Shown here in pieces: positions 5,601-8,688 of a stretch of 8,688 bases of DNA (position 1 is the stretch's first letter; each line of letters starts with the position of its first letter). This DNA is from Hyphomonas sp. UBA5111 (lineage in GTDB: Bacteria > Pseudomonadota > Alphaproteobacteria > Caulobacterales > Hyphomonadaceae). The notes under the pieces were generated by a model. The model had not been told where the DNA came from. It saw only the letters and a program-made list of their open reading frames with translations, and made no database searches. The stretch covers positions 4,408-13,095 of the forward strand of contig DHZF01000023.1 in assembly GCA_002414505.1 (NCBI GenBank), in the 5' to 3' direction. Both the position numbers and the translations under genes were made by a program.

Positions 5601-6823
5601 GCGGCAGCCAGCCAAGCTTCGGCTTCCGCGCGCAGCACTTCCTCTAGCGCGCCAGCCTCGGCGAACGCTTCGGCGACGAAGGCTTGTGTCAGCAGGGCGC
5701 GGGCCGTCTTCTCCGGCAGGCCACGCTGGCGCATGTAGAACAATTGGTCATCATCAAGCGCGCCGCTCGTATTGCCGTGCGCACACTCGACATCGTCCGC
5801 ATAGATCTCAAGCTCGGGCTTGGCGAAGACAACCGCGCCGTCTTCCAGTAGCAGCGCCTTGTGCTGCATGTCGGCATCCGTGTACTGGCCAGCCGTGCGG
5901 GGGACAAAGAATTTTCCCTGGAACACGCCGGTGCCGCCATTCAGGACAGCCCCCTTGGTCAGCTGCCGGGTCACACAGGAATTGGCCCCGTGACGCACAT
6001 GGGTGGTAAAGTCCGCATGCAGATCCTTGCCGACAAGATAGGCGGCATTCAGCGTCGCCTTCGCACTCGGCTCCTGATGCGTGACACGCGTTTCAAGCCG
6101 CGCAACCTTGGCGCCAAAGGCGAGTGAGGTCTGCGTATAGTGCGAATCTGCATCGAGATGGACGAGCACTGTTGAAGCAATCGTCTCTTCTGGCGTGCCA
6201 CGCTGGTAGATCGTCCGGTTGACCGTGCTGCCTTTCTGGAGGCCAAATTCGATCACGGAGGAGGTCAACCCCGCCCCGCCCAGATGGCTCTCTGATACGG
6301 TGAGCGCCATATCGGGGCGAACCACGACAACAACACGCGCGAAATTTGCTTCCCCTTCGCCGCTGAACTGGAAATGGAGACGCGGAAGTTCTTTCGAGGT
6401 CACTTCCAGTAACAGGGTTGCGGGTCCGGCCTTGCCGCCTGACAGGGATGCCGCCAGCGCACCGAGCGGCACGTCTTCGGCAGCTCCCAAGGCCTGAGCC
6501 TCGTTTTTTTCGAAAACGTTCAGCCCGTCCGGAATATGGTCTGGCGGAAAATAGCCGTTTGGCGTGAACCGGAAGACCAGTGCGCCGGCATGCGGGATCG
6601 GATCCTGGGCAGGCGGTGTGGAGGGACGGTCGAGCCCCTGCAGGGCCGCCCTGAAGTCGGTCCATTTCCAAGCTTCCAGCCGGCGATGTGGCAGGCCAGT
6701 CTTGGAGAACGCCTCAAACAGCCGCTCGCGACGGGAATCTTCCGGCTGCATGCCATAGCGCGCGACCAGCTCCAGCTCCGCCGTCGTCGGATTGGCAATC
6801 ATGTCCCGCAGGGCTGTGGTCAC
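5597..6823 (-). CDS. sufD: Fe-S cluster assembly scaffold subunit SufD
   Basis: SufD is the SufB paralogue in the SufBC2D complex, in which it is needed for iron entry and helps form the nascent cluster site at the SufB-SufD interface. The protein has 408 residues. It has a helical N-terminus (LEAWKWTDFR near 50-60), a central beta-helix and the C-terminal helical region that binds SufC. Near the end it has VECAHGNTSGALDDDQLFYM. H349 in this motif lines up with the histidine required in E. coli SufD. The start is a GTG at 6823 that overlaps the sufC stop as GTGA and has GGAGGT (6832-6827) just upstream. The next ATG is 21 bases further in and lacks a site. Its stop overlaps the sufS start. 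Confidence 0.95.
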   Translation of the reverse strand: MTTALRDMIANPTTAELELVARYGMQPEDSRRERLFEAFSKTGLPHRRLEAWKWTDFRAALQGLDRPSTPPAQDPIPHAGALVFRFTPNGYFPPDHIPDGLNVFEKNEAQALGAAEDVPLGALAASLSGGKAGPATLLLEVTSKELPRLHFQFSGEGEANFARVVVVVRPDMALTVSESHLGGAGLTSSVIEFGLQKGSTVNRTIYQRGTPEETIASTVLVHLDADSHYTQTSLAFGAKVARLETRVTHQEPSAKATLNAAYLVGKDLHADFTTHVRHGANSCVTRQLTKGAVLNGGTGVFQGKFFVPRTAGQYTDADMQHKALLLEDGAVVFAKPELEIYADDVECAHGNTSGALDDDQLFYMRQRGLPEKTARALLTQAFVAEAFAEAGALEEVLRAEAEAWLAAA

Positions 6824-7590
6824 GCCACCTCCCCGAGGATGCCTTCATATCCTTCTTTTTCCAGCCGGTGCGCCAGTTCCGGACCGCCCGTCGCCACGAT
6901 ACGGCCCTTGGACAGGACATGCACCTTGTCCGGCTGGATATGGTCCAACAGGCGCTGGTAGTGCGTGATGACCAACATGCCACGATCTGGCGAGCGCATC
7001 GCATTCACGCCGTCAGCCACGGTCTTCAGCGCATCAATGTCGAGCCCGGAATCGGTCTCGTCCAGGATCAGAAAGCTCGGTTCCAGCATCATCATCTGGT
7101 AGATTTCGAGGCGCTTCTTCTCGCCGCCGGAGAAGCCGACATTGAGAGACCGCTTCAGCATTTCGGTGTCGAGCTTCAGCGCCTTGCCGATCTCGCGGGA
7201 TTTCTTGATGAAGTCCGGCGCGGAAATCTCGTCCTCGCCGCGTGCCTTGCGCTGCGAGTTCATCGCGGCCCGCACGAATGTCATGACGGGAACGCCCGGA
7301 ATCTCAACCGGATACTGGAAGGACAGGAACAGGCCCTTGGCCGCCCGCTCTTCCGGATCCATGTCGAGAATATCTTCGCCATTCAGCTTGGCGGAGCCGC
7401 CGGTGACTTCATAGCCGTCGCGGCCCGTCAGGACATAGGACAGGGTCGACTTGCCGGCACCATTTGGCCCCATGATCGCGTGGACTTCACCTTTCGGCAC
7501 TTCCAGCGACAGGCCATTGATGATGGTCTTGGCGGCATCTTCTTCGCCGACAGTGGCGGTCAGGTTTTCAATCTTCAACATGGTGCGCAT
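6820..7590 (-). CDS. sufC: Fe-S cluster assembly ATPase SufC
   Basis: SufC is the soluble ABC-type ATPase of the SufBC2D scaffold. ATP-driven dimerisation of SufC reshapes SufB and SufD during cluster assembly. The 256 residues contain Walker A GPNGAGKST at 41-49 with K47, the Q-loop Q92, the signature FSGGEKKR at 153-160, Walker B LILDE ending at E178 followed by TDSGLD, and the switch H210. There are no membrane segments, as expected. The ATG at 7590 is preferred over one at 7581 because GGGAG lies 5 bases before it. Unlike the next junctions it is not overlapped by the preceding gene; a 113-base gap separates it from the NTF2-like gene. Confidence 0.97.
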   Translation of the reverse strand: MRTMLKIENLTATVGEEDAAKTIINGLSLEVPKGEVHAIMGPNGAGKSTLSYVLTGRDGYEVTGGSAKLNGEDILDMDPEERAAKGLFLSFQYPVEIPGVPVMTFVRAAMNSQRKARGEDEISAPDFIKKSREIGKALKLDTEMLKRSLNVGFSGGEKKRLEIYQMMMLEPSFLILDETDSGLDIDALKTVADGVNAMRSPDRGMLVITHYQRLLDHIQPDKVHVLSKGRIVATGGPELAHRLEKEGYEGILGEVA

Positions 7591-7703
7591 GTAAGCTCCC
7601 TAGCCCGGTGCGAAAAGCCCTGGATGCAGGAAATGGCGTGCTTAACCTCCGGAAACAGGTCTGGAGGCGCGATTCTCGGCTTTTTGTGCTCTTTCCCGAG
7701 GGC
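7591..7703 (-). other. 113-base gap inside the suf operon with imperfect hairpins
   Basis: This is the longest non-coding stretch in the suf cluster. Reading the plus strand, CCTCCGG (7646-7652) pairs with CTGGAGG (7661-7667) with one wobble and an 8-base loop. Outside it, AAAAGCC (7613-7619) pairs with GGCTTTT (7678-7684). Together they could fold into a nested structure of about 70 bases just before sufC. There is no T-run, so a terminator is unlikely. RNA processing, mRNA stability or a secondary promoter are possible but unproven. Confidence 0.35.
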
Positions 7704-8099
7704 TCAGGCGTCCCGCTGGGAGAGCATGTCGGATTCGCGAACAGACAGGGTTTCCGTCCAGAATGTCAGCTTTTCACACTGACCATTGGCGTTCAGCTCC
7801 GCTTTGAGAATGCCGCTTGTCCGGTGGGGTTCCTCAAGCGCCTCAATCTTGCCGCCGCTCGTCCAGTGCGCCCAACCATCGGCTATGCGCTCGATCTTGA
7901 ATGAGGAATCCACGATCCGGGCCCAGATTTCAGCAAAGGCCTCGCTGATCTGACCTGCCCCCTCGATTGGCTTGTTGAACGGCGTCTTGAAGAATTTTGC
8001 GTCCGCGCTGAACAGGGATTTCAGCAAGGCAACGTCGCCGCCATCCTGCGCGCGGGCATAGGCATTGAGCCAGTCTTCGAATGCGTCCGTATCAGCCAA
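7704..8099 (-). CDS. NTF2-like / SnoaL-like protein of unknown function in the suf operon
   Basis: This 131-residue protein resembles the NTF2-like/SnoaL superfamily, a small cone-shaped alpha-beta fold used for ligand binding or catalysis. The helical start ([26 protein letters not shown]) leads into strands with paired aromatics ([17 protein letters not shown], then LTFWTETL). That pattern supports the fold, but I recognise no active-site set. There is no usable ATG near the front. A TTG at 8099 is chosen because GGAGGG lies 5 bases before it and the domain begins right after. It then overlaps the sufB 3' end by 8 bases, which suggests translational coupling. It has one cysteine, in NGQCEKL, and no Fe-S ligand motif. 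A role in iron-sulfur assembly is suggested only by position. Confidence 0.75.
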   Translation of the reverse strand: MADTDAFEDWLNAYARAQDGGDVALLKSLFSADAKFFKTPFNKPIEGAGQISEAFAEIWARIVDSSFKIERIADGWAHWTSGGKIEALEEPHRTSGILKAELNANGQCEKLTFWTETLSVRESDMLSQRDA

Positions 8100-8688
8100 C
8101 GCTGCCCTCCAGACTGACCTTGAGCAGGCTCTGGGCCTCGACCGCGAATTCCATCGGCAATTCCTGCAGCACTTCACGGACAAAGCCGTTCACGAGCAGG
8201 GCAACCGCTTCTTCCTCGCCAATCCCGCGCTGGCGGACATAGAACATCTGATCGTCCGAGAGCTTGGTCGTCGTCGCTTCGTGCTCCAGTTGGGCATCCG
8301 CCCGGCGGTTCTCGACATAGGGCACTGTATGCGCGCCGCAGCGATCACCGATCAGCAGGCTGTCGCACTGGGTAAAGTTGCGCGCCTTGTCGGCCTTGCG
8401 GTTGATCGAGACGAGGCCGCGATAGGTATTGTTGGATTTGCCAGCCGAGATGCCCTTGGAGATGATCCGGCTGCGCGTGCGCTTGCCGAGATGAATCATC
8501 TTGGTGCCGGTATCGGCTTGCTGGCGGCCATTGGTGACGGCGATGGAATAGAATTCGCCGACGCTGTCATCGCCGCGCAGGATACAGCTCGGGTATTTCC
8601 ACGTCACAGCCGACCCCGTCTCGACCTGCGTCCAGCTGATCTTGGAGCGGTCGCCGCGGCAATCACCGCGCTTGGTCACGAAATTGTA
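8092..8688 (-). CDS. sufB: Fe-S cluster assembly scaffold subunit SufB, C-terminal part
   Basis: The gene runs off the right edge; 198 C-terminal residues are present. SufB is the main scaffold of the SufBC2D complex, accepts sulfur from SufS, and is where the cluster forms. The visible part is the end of the beta-helix and the SufC-binding helices. [17 protein letters not shown] holds the cysteine equivalent to E. coli C405, and QLEHEATTT holds the EHE triad, 27 residues later as in E. coli. [12 protein letters not shown], the SufC-binding helix start shared with SufD, follows. The upstream part, with the start and the operon promoter, lies outside the window. The stop overlaps the start of the NTF2-like gene. 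All expected residues are intact in this fragment. Confidence 0.97.
   Translation of the reverse strand, partial: YNFVTKRGDCRGDRSKISWTQVETGSAVTWKYPSCILRGDDSVGEFYSIAVTNGRQQADTGTKMIHLGKRTRSRIISKGISAGKSNNTYRGLVSINRKADKARNFTQCDSLLIGDRCGAHTVPYVENRRADAQLEHEATTTKLSDDQMFYVRQRGIGEEEAVALLVNGFVREVLQELPMEFAVEAQSLLKVSLEGSVG

Noticed and set aside
6688..7782. Long plus-strand open frame (364 codons) across sufC and the sufD start
   Set aside because: It is antisense to clear SufC and SufD sequences, with low-complexity, His- and Arg-rich translation and no ribosome site.
8100..8183. Longer NTF2-like protein starting inside sufB
   Set aside because: The extra residues are Arg/Cys/Ser-rich shadow sequence of the sufB frame; the TTG at 8099 has the ribosome site and begins the domain.

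Overview
This window looks like a chromosomal housekeeping region from a moderately GC-rich alphaproteobacterium, perhaps a Caulobacterales or Hyphomonadaceae type. The inference rests on three things: a protein start matching the alphaproteobacterial DUF1476 / F1-ATPase zeta inhibitor family, a purC-purS pair beside it, and a suf operon of the order sufB-C-D-S-T-A. There are no phage, IS, CRISPR, tRNA or rRNA signals.

Left part (1-1491): a truncated DUF1476/zeta gene runs left. Divergent from it, purC (SAICAR synthase), a 40-residue single-span membrane ORF and purS (small subunit of FGAM synthetase) run right. PurQ and PurL, the partners of PurS, are not in the window after purS.

Middle (1492-3068): an AT-richer gap with inverted repeats leads into a TetR-family regulator. 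It is followed 27 bases later by a PlsC-like acyltransferase, so the two probably form one transcript.

Right part (3080-8688, all on the minus strand): a suf iron-sulfur cluster operon, read from the right edge as sufB (partial) - NTF2-like protein - sufC - sufD - sufS - sufT (DUF59) - sufA-type carrier - family 6 uracil/hypoxanthine-DNA glycosylase. SufS supplies sulfur from cysteine. SufB, SufC and SufD form the scaffold ATPase on which the cluster is assembled. The A-type carrier and SufT act in delivery or maturation. sufC/sufD and sufD/sufS overlap by 4 bases, and the NTF2-like gene overlaps the sufB end by 8 bases, so the genes are tightly coupled. The glycosylase meets the acyltransferase gene tail to tail across an 11-base gap.

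The core of the window is ordinary and well understood. The parts worth a second look are the small membrane ORF between purC and purS, the NTF2-like protein inside suf, the DNA glycosylase at the operon's end, and a promoter-like palindrome just before sufA that could give a leaderless transcript.
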